Of a stretch of 55,280 nucleotides of DNA, positions 1 to 8,967 are shown piece after piece (the stretch's first letter is position 1; every line of letters starts with the position of its first letter). The translations under genes and the position numbers were made by a program. Origin of the DNA: Chloroflexota bacterium (GTDB lineage: Bacteria > Chloroflexota > Anaerolineae > Aggregatilineales > Phototrophicaceae); NCBI GenBank assembly GCA_011525385.1, contig WTGF01000039.1:1-55280 (forward strand), read 5' to 3'. The notes under the pieces are model-generated. The model did no database searches and was not told where the DNA came from. It was given only the letters and a program-made list of their open reading frames with translations.

Positions 1-70
1 TGTAATTCATGATTTTCAACAGAGTCCAGCGGATCGCCCCTACCGGCTGTCAGGTGGTTGTTGTTCTCAA

Positions 71-93
71 TTTCAACCGACTTTGATGCACTA
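71..93 (+). repeat. Degenerate end of the window's MITE family
   Basis: These 23 bases match the right terminal inverted repeat of the MITE copies at 17730-17897 and 24293-24447 at 19 positions, starting with TTTCAACCGA. No matching left arm is visible before the window edge. An 11-base piece of a second repeat family (TCGCCCCTACC, 34-44; compare 8801-8828) lies just upstream. I read 1-93 as old repeat debris upstream of asnS. Confidence 0.45.
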
Positions 94-110
94 GCCGTGA
101 AGCTGCAAGG

Positions 111-139
111 TTAACCGCTTTCGTCAGTCATGCTATACT
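111..139 (+). promoter_or_regulatory. Candidate sigma-70-type promoter of asnS
   Basis: A TTAACC box at 111-116 and a TATACT box at 134-139 are separated by 17 bases, with a TG one base before the -10 (extended -10). The predicted start of transcription lies near 146, giving a leader of about 33 bases before the GTG start of asnS. Confidence 0.5.
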
Positions 140-178
140 GGCTGAACAAATCATCGACTGCAAAGCGAGGAAAGCATC

Positions 179-1516
179 GTGGCAGAAGTCATACAGATCA
201 AAGATATCGCCCGCTACGCAGGTCAAGAAGTCACCGTGCGCGGCTGGGTTTACAACAAGACAGGCAAAGGCAGGCTGCAATTCATCCTGCTGCGCGATGG
301 CAGCGGCCAAGCGCAATGCGTCGCCTTCAAACGAGAAATGGACGCCGAGGCCTTCGAAATTGCCCGCGGGCTCACACAAGAGTCTTCGGTTGTCATCACG
401 GGGGAGGTCCGCCCCGACGCACGAGCGCCGGGCATACCGGGCGGATTCGAAATCGGCATCCGAGACCTGCAACTCCTCCAGCAGGCCCAAGATTACCCGA
501 TCACGCCCAAAGAACATGGCACCGAATTCCTGATGAACCATCGCCACTTGTGGGTGCGCAGCAACCGCCAGTGGGCGATTTTACGCATCCGCGCCACCAT
601 CATCAAAGCAATGCGGGACTGGCTGGACGATCAGGGTTTCTTGCTTGTGGATACGCCAATCATCACGCCGACGGCCGGGGAAGAAACGACTACGCTTTTC
701 GAAGTCGACTATTTTGGCGACCTGGCCTTTCTGGCGCAGACCGGTCAACTCTACAACGAAGCCAACATCATGGCTTTTGGCAAAGTCTATTGCTTCGGGC
801 CGACCTTCCGCGCGGAAAAATCCAAGACACGCAGGCATCTGATCGAGTTCTGGATGCTGGAGCCGGAAATCGCCTTTTGCAGCCTGGAAGAGTTGATGGA
901 CATAGAAGAGGGCCTGGTGACCAATGTCGTGGCGCAGGTCTTGGAAAAGCACGCCCGGGAACTGGAGATAATCGAGCGCGATGTGAGCAAACTGCGCGCC
1001 ATCACGGCGCCCTTCGCTCGCATCAGCTACGACGACGCCGTCGAGCGACTGCAAGGGCTGGCGGAAGCGACCGATGATCCTGAAGCGAAAGCCGAGTTGG
1101 CAATTGCCTGGGGCGAGGATTTTGGCAGCCCGCAGGAAACCGCGCTGGCGGAGATCTTCGACAAGCCGGTCTTTGTCTATAACTACCCCACCGCCGTCAA
1201 AGCCTTTTACATGACGCCGGTAGAAGGACGCCCGGAGGTCTGCCGCAGCGTCGATCTGCTGGCGCCGGAAGGATATGGCGAGATCATCGGCGGCAGCGAA
1301 CGCATTCACGAACTGGACTTGCTGGAGCAAAATATCGACAAGATGGGCTTGGGACGCGAAGCCTACCAATGGTACCTTGAGCTGCGGAAGTTCGGGACGG
1401 TACCCCACGCCGGTTTCGGCATCGGCATTGAGCGAACGGTAGCCTGGATCTGCGGACTCAATCACGTGCGGGAGACGATACCCTACGCGCGCCTGCTCAA
1501 CCGCAAATATCCCTAG
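179..1516 (+). CDS. asnS: Asparaginyl-tRNA synthetase
   Basis: Class II aminoacyl-tRNA synthetase that charges tRNA-Asn with asparagine in the cytoplasm. Residues about 15-100 form the OB-fold anticodon-binding domain. The catalytic domain follows, with motif 2 at FRAEKSKT (210-217) and motif 3 in [10 protein letters not shown] near the C-terminus (about 415-425). The length, 445 residues, is slightly below the bacterial average of about 460. Translation starts at GTG, chosen because GAGGAA (167-172) lies six bases upstream. AsnRS rather than AspRS is preferred from the [12 protein letters not shown] segment and the lack of the AspRS-specific insertion domain. The gene converges with radA, leaving 15 bases between the two stop codons. 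Confidence 0.93.
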   Translation: MAEVIQIKDIARYAGQEVTVRGWVYNKTGKGRLQFILLRDGSGQAQCVAFKREMDAEAFEIARGLTQESSVVITGEVRPDARAPGIPGGFEIGIRDLQLLQQAQDYPITPKEHGTEFLMNHRHLWVRSNRQWAILRIRATIIKAMRDWLDDQGFLLVDTPIITPTAGEETTTLFEVDYFGDLAFLAQTGQLYNEANIMAFGKVYCFGPTFRAEKSKTRRHLIEFWMLEPEIAFCSLEELMDIEEGLVTNVVAQVLEKHARELEIIERDVSKLRAITAPFARISYDDAVERLQGLAEATDDPEAKAELAIAWGEDFGSPQETALAEIFDKPVFVYNYPTAVKAFYMTPVEGRPEVCRSVDLLAPEGYGEIIGGSERIHELDLLEQNIDKMGLGREAYQWYLELRKFGTVPHAGFGIGIERTVAWICGLNHVRETIPYARLLNRKYP

Positions 1517-1531
1517 TCAAAGGATCTCGAT

Positions 1532-2905
1532 TCAATCGGTCGCAAAGACCTCGCGCAGGGCTTGCGACAAGTTACGCGCCTGGAGCAACTGGATGCCTCC
1601 TGGTATCTCGTCAGCATTGCCCCCCAGCCTGGGGACCAGGACGCGCTTAAAGCCGATCTTCCGCGCTTCGTTCAAGCGCATGCTTAACTGGCCGACGCGT
1701 CGAATCTCTCCACTCAAACCGACTTCTCCCACAATCGCCAGGTCCGCCGGCACGGGGCGATCGTAATAGCTTGAAGCGATGGCAACGGCCATCGCCAGGT
1801 CGGAGGCGGGCTCGCCGATCCTGATACCGCCGATGACATTGACGAAAATATCTTGTTCCCACAGTTTCAGTCCGATTACTTTGCCCAAAACGGCGCTGAT
1901 CAAGAGCAAGCGATTGATATCAACACCATTGGGCGTGCGGCGCGGATTGCCAAAGGATGTCGGACTGGTAAGGGCTTGCATCTCGACCAGCAGCGGGCGC
2001 GTGCCTTCCATGGTAATGGCAATGGCGGAACCGGAAGCCTGGACGACGCGTTCTTCCAGAAATACCTGCGAGGGATTCTCCACTTGAACCATGCCGCGCC
2101 CAGCCATCTCGAAGACGCCTACTTCGCTGGTGGCGCCAAAGCGATTCTTGACACTGCGCAGCAGTCGATACTGTTGAAATGGATCCCCTTCCAAGTAGAG
2201 CACGGTATCAACAATGTGCTCCAGTACCCGCGGTCCGGCGATATTGCCGTCTTTGGTCACATGGCCAATCATCAACACGCTGGGGCCCGAGTCTTTGGCC
2301 AGCGCCCCCAAGCGCATGGCGCATTCCCGCACTTGCGCTACCAAGCCCGGTGAAGAACTCAGTGCGTCGGTATGGGTTGTCTGTATCGAATCGATCACAA
2401 CCAGCACGGGATCCAAAGCGGCGATCTGATCGAAGATATTGCCCAGATCGGTCTCCGTCAGCAGGAAGAGATCTCGCGCGGACAGCCCCATGCGCTCGGC
2501 GCGCATCTTGATCTGGCTCGCGCTCTCCTCGCCACTGACATAGAGCACGTTTCCGGCGGATTGCGCCAGCAGCGCAGCTAACTCGATGACCAGCGTAGAT
2601 TTGCCGACACCGGGCTCGCCGCCGAGCAAGACCAAGCTGCCCGGCACCAAGCCGCCGCCGAGAACGCGATTGAATTCGCCCATCGGCACCGGCAGACGCA
2701 CTTCCTCCGCCGGACCAACCGCTTCAAGGCGCAGGGGCCTCCGCTGGCCGCCCCTAGAAGGTCGGCCTTGAGCGCGGGACTTGGGCGCCTCCTCGACCTG
2801 CTCCACCATGCTTTCAAACTCGCCGCATTGCGGACAACGTCCGAAGTAGCCGGAACTCCGTCTGCCACAATTTGAGCAGATAAATGCGCTGCGCTTTTTC
2901 GCCAT
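1532..2905 (-). CDS. radA: DNA repair protein RadA (Sms)
   Basis: RecA-like ATPase that acts in recombinational repair by promoting branch migration. The N-terminal zinc finger has cysteines at 10, 13, 24 and 27. Walker A is GGEPGVGKST (95-104), and the RadA signature KNRFG is at 253-257. The C-terminal third is the Lon-protease-like domain without a protease active site. At 457 residues the length is typical. The ATG at 2903-2905 gives the canonical MAKK start; the ribosome binding site is weak. The 738 bases upstream contain no convincing gene, so radA is probably transcribed alone. Confidence 0.94.
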   Translation of the reverse strand: MAKKRSAFICSNCGRRSSGYFGRCPQCGEFESMVEQVEEAPKSRAQGRPSRGGQRRPLRLEAVGPAEEVRLPVPMGEFNRVLGGGLVPGSLVLLGGEPGVGKSTLVIELAALLAQSAGNVLYVSGEESASQIKMRAERMGLSARDLFLLTETDLGNIFDQIAALDPVLVVIDSIQTTHTDALSSSPGLVAQVRECAMRLGALAKDSGPSVLMIGHVTKDGNIAGPRVLEHIVDTVLYLEGDPFQQYRLLRSVKNRFGATSEVGVFEMAGRGMVQVENPSQVFLEERVVQASGSAIAITMEGTRPLLVEMQALTSPTSFGNPRRTPNGVDINRLLLISAVLGKVIGLKLWEQDIFVNVIGGIRIGEPASDLAMAVAIASSYYDRPVPADLAIVGEVGLSGEIRRVGQLSMRLNEARKIGFKRVLVPRLGGNADEIPGGIQLLQARNLSQALREVFATD

Positions 2906-3643
2906 GGCTTTGTGGGTTTGAACTCAGAGACTCCCCAGATCTTCCGGCGATGATAACATAGATTCGCCCATTTAAGGAACGCGCCGCAAGTCGCGCCAGA
3001 TCGGTCACTTGCTTTGCAAATCTGTTGTCGGACGTCGCATCGGCTGCGATCCGGTTCGTGATAAGAATGCAGCCGAGATTGCCCCGCCCGACGATATGAG
3101 TTTGCCCTGTCCACAGGCCGGAAAAGGTATCTATACAGTACATAGGGACAATCAAGCGATGGACTGCTCCTGCAAGCGACTCGCCCTTGCCACGCGGCTA
3201 ATGCCGGCGCCATTGCCAAGCGCCAAGAGAATGCGAAACTCGATACGGCTTTTACATCGATCCGGCGCGTTTCCCGCGCTCCGCCTATAGTTCACGCGGG
3301 TTCCGGGCAATCGATCGTCCGCGCGTCGACACTCTCTAGAAGTTCGATTGAGGTATATGCTTCCGCTGGCGCTGGCGGCGTAGTCAACAGACCCGTCGTC
3401 GATCTGCCATTTCAAAGGATACCTGAAGTATTCAAGCACTGTATAACCTGTCCAATTGTCGCGTAGGCTAAGCGTAGAAAAAGCGAAGGTTTAGCAAAGG
3501 CGACGCGTCATCTCTTGTATTACAAAATATGTTAGAGTGATCGCACGTCCGGGTTCTTTGTCCCCACACGGAACCAGGACACCCCCCAAATATACCAGGC
3601 GTCCCATGATGATTTGGGACGTTTGGCTTTTATAGCCGTTGCT
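2906..3643. other. Gene-free interval between radA and the SGNH hydrolase gene
   Basis: No open reading frame here has a good ribosome binding site or recognisable protein features; the frames on both strands look like random translation. The only organised part is a hairpin pair at 3547-3626, listed separately. The rest (2906-3540) shows nothing I can name. Confidence 0.5.
3547..3626 (+). ncRNA. Candidate structured RNA or terminator (two hairpins)
   Basis: The first hairpin pairs 3547-3556 with 3571-3580 (ten pairs with one G-A mismatch, loop 14). The second pairs CGTCCCA (3600-3606) with TGGGACG (3615-3621) and is enclosed by CCAAA (3586-3590) with TTTGG (3622-3626). On the plus strand a T-rich stretch follows (TTTGGCTTTTATAG), so it could terminate a short transcript. 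On the minus strand it lies directly after the SGNH hydrolase stop codon. No known RNA family is recognised; it may simply be a bidirectional terminator. Confidence 0.3.
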
Positions 3644-4975
3644 TCAAGGCAAGACCACGTGACCACAATTTGACCAGTCCCCATCAGCGCGGAATGCGTC
3701 AAGGCAACGGCTCAGCAGTTCGCCCATCTTTTGGTGACCCGCGTTATTCCAGTGGACATCGGGTAAAACTGTGTAGTCGACCGTTACTTCAAGTTCTGAA
3801 CGTGGATCGATATACGGTATCTCAAGCTCTGCCATGAGCTGAATGGCGGTGGAATAGTGTCCGCCAGGCGATACCAGGTCGCTGCGATGCGGGATTAGCA
3901 AGACCAGGAGTTCGCTATACTGTGCAGATACTGTATCGCGCAATTCTTCCAGGTAGTCACGAGTGACCTCCGTTTCCCTGGCTGCTCTAAGTCGTTCATA
4001 CGCGCTGTCGCCAAGCACATCAAACAGACGCAGGGCCAATGTTCCCAGACGCGTGATGCCAACGAGACGCTCAAGCTCGCTCGCGGGCGGATCTTTCCGC
4101 TGTTCGCGATAGTACCAGGTGGAAGGCAGATCCAGCATAATGATGTTCCCCCAGCGATCTTCCCAGCGGAACCAGATCTCTTCTTCATTCGCGTCTGCTG
4201 TCACCTTCTGGCCGTGAATGGGCACCATATTGTCTTTGAAGTCGTTCACGTAGAAGCCGAGCAAGGTCACATCAGGTTGCATCACGGGCCCGAATACCGA
4301 AAAGGATTGAAGCGCCTGCCGGGTCCCGGTGCCGGGGATTCCCATATTCCACAGTACCGCGTCTTCCTGATCGGATTCGATGCTCTCGATATAGGACTTT
4401 CCCATGTCGGCCGTCATGCCAAAGGTGAAGGAATCGCCCAGGGCAATGATCTTGAACTTGCCCTGCAAGTCATCACTCCGAGTAAATTCTTGCGTATCGT
4501 GAAATCCCTGTTGATTTAGGGAGCAGTTTCGACCTTCCGTTCGCCCCAATCTGCAGGCTTCTTCCAGGACTTCGGGGTCGAAGTGGCAGCCAGCCTCATC
4601 GCAGATATTCCAGGGCTTGCCGCTGTAGTATTCTTCCGGAATCTGAGCCGGAAAATAGGTCGACATATTGAAAACCGCCAGCAACAACTCCAGAGCGACA
4701 AGTGTGCCGGCCGTGATGATCGCCACTGCGAGTACGTTCTTGCGCCAGGCGGCCAATCGACGCCGGCGGAGATCCTCCCGTCGCAGCGCGTAGGCCAATG
4801 CCGCCAGCACGAGACCGCCGACGATCGCCAAAAGCTGTGGCAGGTTAATGCCGGGACTGGTTCCGGGGAACAGATCAAGAACGATTCCAAAACCGGTAAT
4901 AACCAGCCCAATTATCGCAAGAGCCCAAAAGAGCGCGTTGAGTATCAAATTCGCGCGTGCGCGTGAACGCGACAT
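3644..4975 (-). CDS. Membrane-anchored SGNH/GDSL-family hydrolase
   Basis: Probably a serine esterase or acyl-transfer-type hydrolase held in the membrane. Three hydrophobic helices at about residues 10-33, 46-64 and 81-103 are followed by an SGNH domain outside the membrane. The nucleophile block is GDSFTFG (180-186) and the catalytic Asp-His block is DVHWNNAGH (406-414). The domain resembles the alginate O-acetyltransferase AlgX/AlgJ-like SGNH proteins of exopolysaccharide loci, but no MBOAT partner gene is adjacent and the substrate cannot be told. Start ATG at 4973-4975, with AGAGGATAG upstream on the minus strand. It is divergent from the DUF3179 genes and followed by the hairpin element at 3547-3626. 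Confidence 0.75.
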   Translation of the reverse strand: MSRSRARANLILNALFWALAIIGLVITGFGIVLDLFPGTSPGINLPQLLAIVGGLVLAALAYALRREDLRRRRLAAWRKNVLAVAIITAGTLVALELLLAVFNMSTYFPAQIPEEYYSGKPWNICDEAGCHFDPEVLEEACRLGRTEGRNCSLNQQGFHDTQEFTRSDDLQGKFKIIALGDSFTFGMTADMGKSYIESIESDQEDAVLWNMGIPGTGTRQALQSFSVFGPVMQPDVTLLGFYVNDFKDNMVPIHGQKVTADANEEEIWFRWEDRWGNIIMLDLPSTWYYREQRKDPPASELERLVGITRLGTLALRLFDVLGDSAYERLRAARETEVTRDYLEELRDTVSAQYSELLVLLIPHRSDLVSPGGHYSTAIQLMAELEIPYIDPRSELEVTVDYTVLPDVHWNNAGHQKMGELLSRCLDAFRADGDWSNCGHVVLP

Positions 4976-5172
4976 GTGAGACTATCCTCTGCGGCGCCTT
5001 AGTCGTCCGGGGCGCCGATAGCAATTATAGTCGATTCCCCATGTAATGCCCCGCGATTGACGGCTGGGCACCAGGAACCGCGCCCCAGGCTCGGAAGCGT
5101 CGCGTATGTAAGGGTATCGTAATCTGAGCTCTCTACAATGGGAGCGACTATACTTGGGAAAGGACCGCTTCC

Positions 5173-6342
5173 ATGCGCAAGGCGCTCATTCAGCGCGGAT
5201 TGATTACAGTTGCCGCGGTAGCAACAATTCTCGCATTCGTCTGGGTTTTTAGCTTTGCTCGAAACCTGGCGCAGGATCAGGAAGGCTGCAATCCCCGCCA
5301 TTTGCGGACGGTCAATTGGTCTACCGACTTCTGCAACAGCATTGTCGACTTCGAAGAGATTCTGGTCGGAAATCCTACCAAGGACGGCATACCTTCGCTC
5401 ACAGACCCGGATATGGAGCCAGTTTCGCAGGCCGCTAGCTGGCTTAGTGATCGCTCCCCGGTGATCGCGGTCGAGATCAATGGCGAAGCTCGCGCTTATC
5501 CGCAGGCGATCCTGATGTGGCACGAGATCGCCAATGTCGAGATTGCCGGGATTCCGGTTGCGGTCACATTTTGCCCGCTTTGCAACAGTTCAATCACGTT
5601 TGATCGGCGTGTCGACGGCGAAGCACTGGACTTTGGCGTCAGCGGATTCCTGCGCAATAGCGACCTGATCATGTATGATCGCCAGAGCGAGACTTGGTGG
5701 CAGCAGTTGACCGGTGAGGGACTCGTGGGCAGTTATGCTGGCGTTCTGTTGGATATCGTTCCTTCACAAGTAATCAGCTTCGCCAGTTTTGCCGAACGCC
5801 ATCCTGAAGGACTGGTCTTGTCGCGCGATACTGGTTTCTCGCGCCAGTATGGCACCAATCCCTACAGCAATTACGACAGTCGTCCGGGGCGACCCTTCCT
5901 GTTCCGAGGGGAAATCGACGCCAGGCTCGGCTCGCCAGTAGATCATGTCTTGGCGGCGACCGTGGATGGAATCGCCAAAGCCTATCCCTTCGCCATATTG
6001 CGCGAGCAAGGTGTGATTAACGACTCAATCGGGGAAAGGCCTGTTGCCGCTTTCTTCCAGTCCGGCGTTGCCAGCGCGCTGGGCGATTCGGTCATCGACA
6101 ACGCTGCCGATCTAGGCAGCGCTGGCTTGTATCTCTCGACCCTGGACGGAGTAACCCTGAGTTTTATTCAGCAGGCGGATGGCAGCTTCACCGACGAGCA
6201 AACGGGATCGACCTGGAACGCCTATGGAGAAGCGATTGCCGGCAGCCTGCAAGGACGCGAGTTGGAATGGGTTGACGCCTTCCCCCACTTCTGGTTTGCC
6301 TGGGCTGCTTTTCACCCGGAAACTGAAGTCTACAGCATTTAG
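5173..6342 (+). CDS. DUF3179 domain-containing protein, copy 1
   Basis: Exported or membrane-anchored protein of unknown function, 389 residues. A single N-terminal hydrophobic segment (about 9-30) is followed by the DUF3179 domain. Hallmarks are the Cys-pair motif CPLCNSS (134-140), then FDRRV, GVSGFLRNSDLIMYD, WWQQLTGEG and the C-terminal block PHFWFAWAAF. The paired cysteines could bind a metal or form a redox pair; this is inference. Start ATG chosen because GGAAAGGA (5158-5165) sits eight bases upstream; a TATACT box at 5149-5154 may be its -10. It is first of three tandem paralogues in the same orientation, spaced 72 and 23 bases apart, so likely one transcript. Confidence 0.85.
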   Translation: MRKALIQRGLITVAAVATILAFVWVFSFARNLAQDQEGCNPRHLRTVNWSTDFCNSIVDFEEILVGNPTKDGIPSLTDPDMEPVSQAASWLSDRSPVIAVEINGEARAYPQAILMWHEIANVEIAGIPVAVTFCPLCNSSITFDRRVDGEALDFGVSGFLRNSDLIMYDRQSETWWQQLTGEGLVGSYAGVLLDIVPSQVISFASFAERHPEGLVLSRDTGFSRQYGTNPYSNYDSRPGRPFLFRGEIDARLGSPVDHVLAATVDGIAKAYPFAILREQGVINDSIGERPVAAFFQSGVASALGDSVIDNAADLGSAGLYLSTLDGVTLSFIQQADGSFTDEQTGSTWNAYGEAIAGSLQGRELEWVDAFPHFWFAWAAFHPETEVYSI

Positions 6343-6385
6343 TATCCCGCTGGACATTCCAGTCAGCTATTGAGCGGGGGAAGAC

Positions 6386-6418
6386 ATGCCCGGTGAAGTT
6401 GGGGTTCTGAGGACGTGA
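6386..6418 (+). CDS. Possible 10-codon leader ORF coupled to the next gene
   Basis: An ATG with the strong ribosome binding site GGGGGA five bases upstream opens a frame encoding MPGEVGVLRT. Its TGA stop overlaps the GTG start of the second DUF3179 gene as GTGA, the geometry expected for translational coupling. It may equally be a chance frame, because GAGGA at 6409-6413 can serve the downstream GTG by itself. Confidence 0.22.
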   Translation: MPGEVGVLRT

Positions 6419-7530
6419 ACAAGCGCAAGAAAAGCTTCAAAGATCTGGCGACTCTTGTGCTGATCGCGCTTGCCTTCATTGTGCTCGGGCAGGGGCTATT
6501 TCAGGATCCTGGTTCGGGCTGGAAAACCGACTTCGACATGGCTGCCATTGACATGGACGAGGTGATCTCGGGCGGGGTGCCGCGCGATGGCATCCCGCCG
6601 ATAGATGATCCGATATTTGTTGCGGCGGCGCTCGCCCTTGAATTGTCGCCGCAGTCGCCCGTGATTGCGCTGGAAATAGAAGGCGATGCGCGCGCCTATC
6701 CGCTCGAGGTTTTGACTCGCCACGAGATCGTCAACGATGTCGTGAGCGGCGCTCCGATCGCGGTGACATTCTGTCCGCTGTGCAATAGCGCCGTTGTCTT
6801 CGATCGTCGAATCGCCGACAAGGTCCTGCGCTTTGGCGTATCGGGCAATCTGCGTTATAGCGACCTGATCATGTGGGATGATCTCACGGAGACCTGGTGG
6901 CAGCAACTCACCGGCGAAGCCATTGTCGGCCACTACCGCGGCAATGCACTGCGGATGATAAGCTCGCAACTGGTTAGCTTTGAAGTCTTCAAGCAACGTT
7001 ACCCCGCGGGCAAGGTATTACGCGGCCCGCTGGGAGGCTACGGGCGCAACCCCTACATCGGCTACGACAGCAGCCCGAAGCCATTTCTCTTCAAAGGACC
7101 CGTTGACGATCGCCTTTTGGCGACGGAACGCGTGCTGGGGACGGTCATCGGCGATCAAGCCATATCTTACGCATTCAGCGCCTTGAAAGAGAGGCATGTT
7201 ATCAATGACAGGGTGTCGGATCACGACATTGTGATATTTTGGCAGTCCGGCGCCGTGAGCGCCCTTGACGCGGGCGATATCGATTCGTCAAAGGATGTCG
7301 GCATGGCGCTGATGTATGATCGGCGCTTGCCTTCGGGCGAAGCGTTGAGCTTCCGGCATGACGGCAGCCGGTTCATCGACAAGGAAACGGAGAGCAATTG
7401 GAACATCTGGGGCGAGGCGACCGACGGTCCCTTGGCGGGTAGCAGACTCAGCCAATTGCATGCCTATCCGCATTTCTGGTTCGCCTGGGCGGCCTTTTAT
7501 CCCGACACGATTTTGTACTCGATCGAATAA
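6415..7530 (+). CDS. DUF3179 domain-containing protein, copy 2
   Basis: Second paralogue, 371 residues, function unknown. A basic N-terminus and one hydrophobic segment (about 10-29) act as signal or membrane anchor. The DUF3179 hallmarks are CPLCNSA (120-126), FDRRI, GVSGNLRYSDLIMWDD, WWQQLTGEA and PHFWFAWAAFYP. It lacks the cysteine-containing insert found between the anchor and the domain of copies 1 and 3, and is correspondingly shorter. Start is GTG at 6415-6417 with GAGGA just upstream; no ATG fits. It shares clear residue-level similarity with its two neighbours along its whole length, indicating tandem duplication followed by divergence. Confidence 0.84.
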   Translation: MNKRKKSFKDLATLVLIALAFIVLGQGLFQDPGSGWKTDFDMAAIDMDEVISGGVPRDGIPPIDDPIFVAAALALELSPQSPVIALEIEGDARAYPLEVLTRHEIVNDVVSGAPIAVTFCPLCNSAVVFDRRIADKVLRFGVSGNLRYSDLIMWDDLTETWWQQLTGEAIVGHYRGNALRMISSQLVSFEVFKQRYPAGKVLRGPLGGYGRNPYIGYDSSPKPFLFKGPVDDRLLATERVLGTVIGDQAISYAFSALKERHVINDRVSDHDIVIFWQSGAVSALDAGDIDSSKDVGMALMYDRRLPSGEALSFRHDGSRFIDKETESNWNIWGEATDGPLAGSRLSQLHAYPHFWFAWAAFYPDTILYSIE

Positions 7531-7553
7531 GTTTCAATGACAAAGGACATATC

Positions 7554-8717
7554 ATGCAAGAGATGCGCAAGATTCTCCCGATACTACTAGCGCTTGTTGC
7601 AGTTCTGCTGCCGGCGACTGGCTACGCTCAGCTCACCTGCGAAACGCCCCCCGCTCCCTTCGACAGACCAGAAGTGCTGGAAAACTGGCAATCGGTCTGG
7701 GATCTGATGGATGTTTGCCAGCACCAAGAAGACATCTTCAGCGAGATCATTTCCGGCGGCGTCGGCCGCGACGGCATCCCGCCTATCGACAATCCGGCAT
7801 TTGATGATTTGGCCTTGGCGGATACCTGGCTACAAGACGCCTCCCCGGTCATTGCCCTTGAAATCGGCGGCATCGCCCGCGCCTATCCTTTGGCAATCTT
7901 GACGCGCCATGAAATCGCCAACGACACTCTTGGCGAGACGCCGATTGCTGTCACCTTCTGTCCCTTGTGCAATAGCGCTATCGTATTCGACCGGCGCGTG
8001 GGCGACGACGTGCTGCGTTTCGGCGTGAGCGGATTGCTGCGCCATAGCGACCTCATCATGTGGGACGACCTGACGCAGAGCCTTTGGCAGCAATTGACCG
8101 GCGAAGGCATCGTCGGCGCGCATACAGGCAGACTTCTGGATATCGTTCCGTCGCAACTGGTGGGCTACGGCGCATTCAAAGAGCAGTACCCGCATGGGGA
8201 AGTGCTTTCGACAAATGGACGTTTCTACGGCGCCAATCCCTACGTCAATTACGATAGCACTTCGCGTCCCTTTTTGTTTTTTGGCGAGCCGGACGGTCGG
8301 CTTGTGGCCACGGAACGCGTGCTCGGCGTTACGCTGGGGGATGTGCGTACCGCGTTTCCCTTTGCAGCCTTGTCCGAAGCCCGGGTGATCAATGATACCG
8401 TGGGCGATGTAGCTGTCGTGGCGATCTGGCAACCCGGCGCCTTCAGCGCCCTGGACGCAGCCAGCATAGATCTTTCGCGCGATGTGGGCATGGCCGGTTT
8501 GTTTGAACGGACCATTGATGGGCGGACGCTGCGCTTCCACGCCGACGGCGATGCGATCGTCGACGAAGGGACGGGTAGTACCTGGAATATCTTCGGCACA
8601 GCGGTTGCGGGCGAGCTCGCCGGAACTCAGTTACATTCGATCAACGCTTTTCCGCACTTCTGGTTCGCCTGGGCAGCATTTTACCCGGATACTGAGTTGT
8701 ATGGCTACGAGCCGTAA
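7554..8717 (+). CDS. DUF3179 domain-containing protein, copy 3
   Basis: Third paralogue, 387 residues. It has a typical cleavable signal peptide (MQEMRKILPI then a hydrophobic core and GYAQ near 23-26), so this copy may be released to the outside, whereas copies 1 and 2 look anchored. The domain carries CPLCNSA (136-142), FDRRV, GVSGLLRHSDLIMWDD, LWQQLTGEG and PHFWFAWAAFYP. Start ATG is supported by AAAGGA at 7542-7547. Twenty-three bases separate it from copy 2. A repeat-rich interval with a perfect 13-bp hairpin (8801-8828) follows and may end the transcript. Confidence 0.85.
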   Translation: MQEMRKILPILLALVAVLLPATGYAQLTCETPPAPFDRPEVLENWQSVWDLMDVCQHQEDIFSEIISGGVGRDGIPPIDNPAFDDLALADTWLQDASPVIALEIGGIARAYPLAILTRHEIANDTLGETPIAVTFCPLCNSAIVFDRRVGDDVLRFGVSGLLRHSDLIMWDDLTQSLWQQLTGEGIVGAHTGRLLDIVPSQLVGYGAFKEQYPHGEVLSTNGRFYGANPYVNYDSTSRPFLFFGEPDGRLVATERVLGVTLGDVRTAFPFAALSEARVINDTVGDVAVVAIWQPGAFSALDAASIDLSRDVGMAGLFERTIDGRTLRFHADGDAIVDEGTGSTWNIFGTAVAGELAGTQLHSINAFPHFWFAWAAFYPDTELYGYEP

Positions 8718-8754
8718 AACAGGGAGCGGCTGAAGGCAATCGGCGCCAGATTTT

Positions 8755-8895
8755 TCTAAGCACCGAGGACACCGAGAAAAGCAAAAAATGTAAGGTCAAT
8801 GTAGGGGCGAGCCTTGGCTCGCCCCTACCGTCGACTTTTATTTTGGAGTTAAATGACTTTGTTGGTCCTACTTCTGTGTCCTCTGTTAACTTTTG
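8755..8895. repeat. Dispersed repeat with CACCGAG ends and a GTAGGGGCGA hairpin
   Basis: The left module CACCGAGGACACCGAG (8761-8776) recurs exactly in the MITE copy at 24293-24447, and partly in the copy at 17730-17897. The right module (8873-8885, TCTGTGTCCTCTG) is its imperfect inverted partner. The centre is a perfect 13-bp inverted repeat, 8801-8813 with 8816-8828, two-base loop. A relative of this hairpin is at 24521-24545 and a fragment at 34-44. It lies between the DUF3179 genes and the importer operon, and may work as a bidirectional terminator. Confidence 0.6.
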
Positions 8896-8967
8896 TTTGA
8901 TTTCAGGTATTTCAGTTCTGATGCGATTGCTCTGACTTTGTATTTACTTGTCTTGCGGAAGCGACAA

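Noticed and set aside
2814..3155. Minus-strand 113-residue frame overlapping the radA start
   Set aside because: It overlaps the radA zinc finger in another frame, has no ribosome binding site, and shows no domain pattern.
3152..3439. Minus-strand 95-residue frame in the gene-free interval
   Set aside because: Arg- and Ser-rich random-looking composition, no start signal, no recognisable motif.
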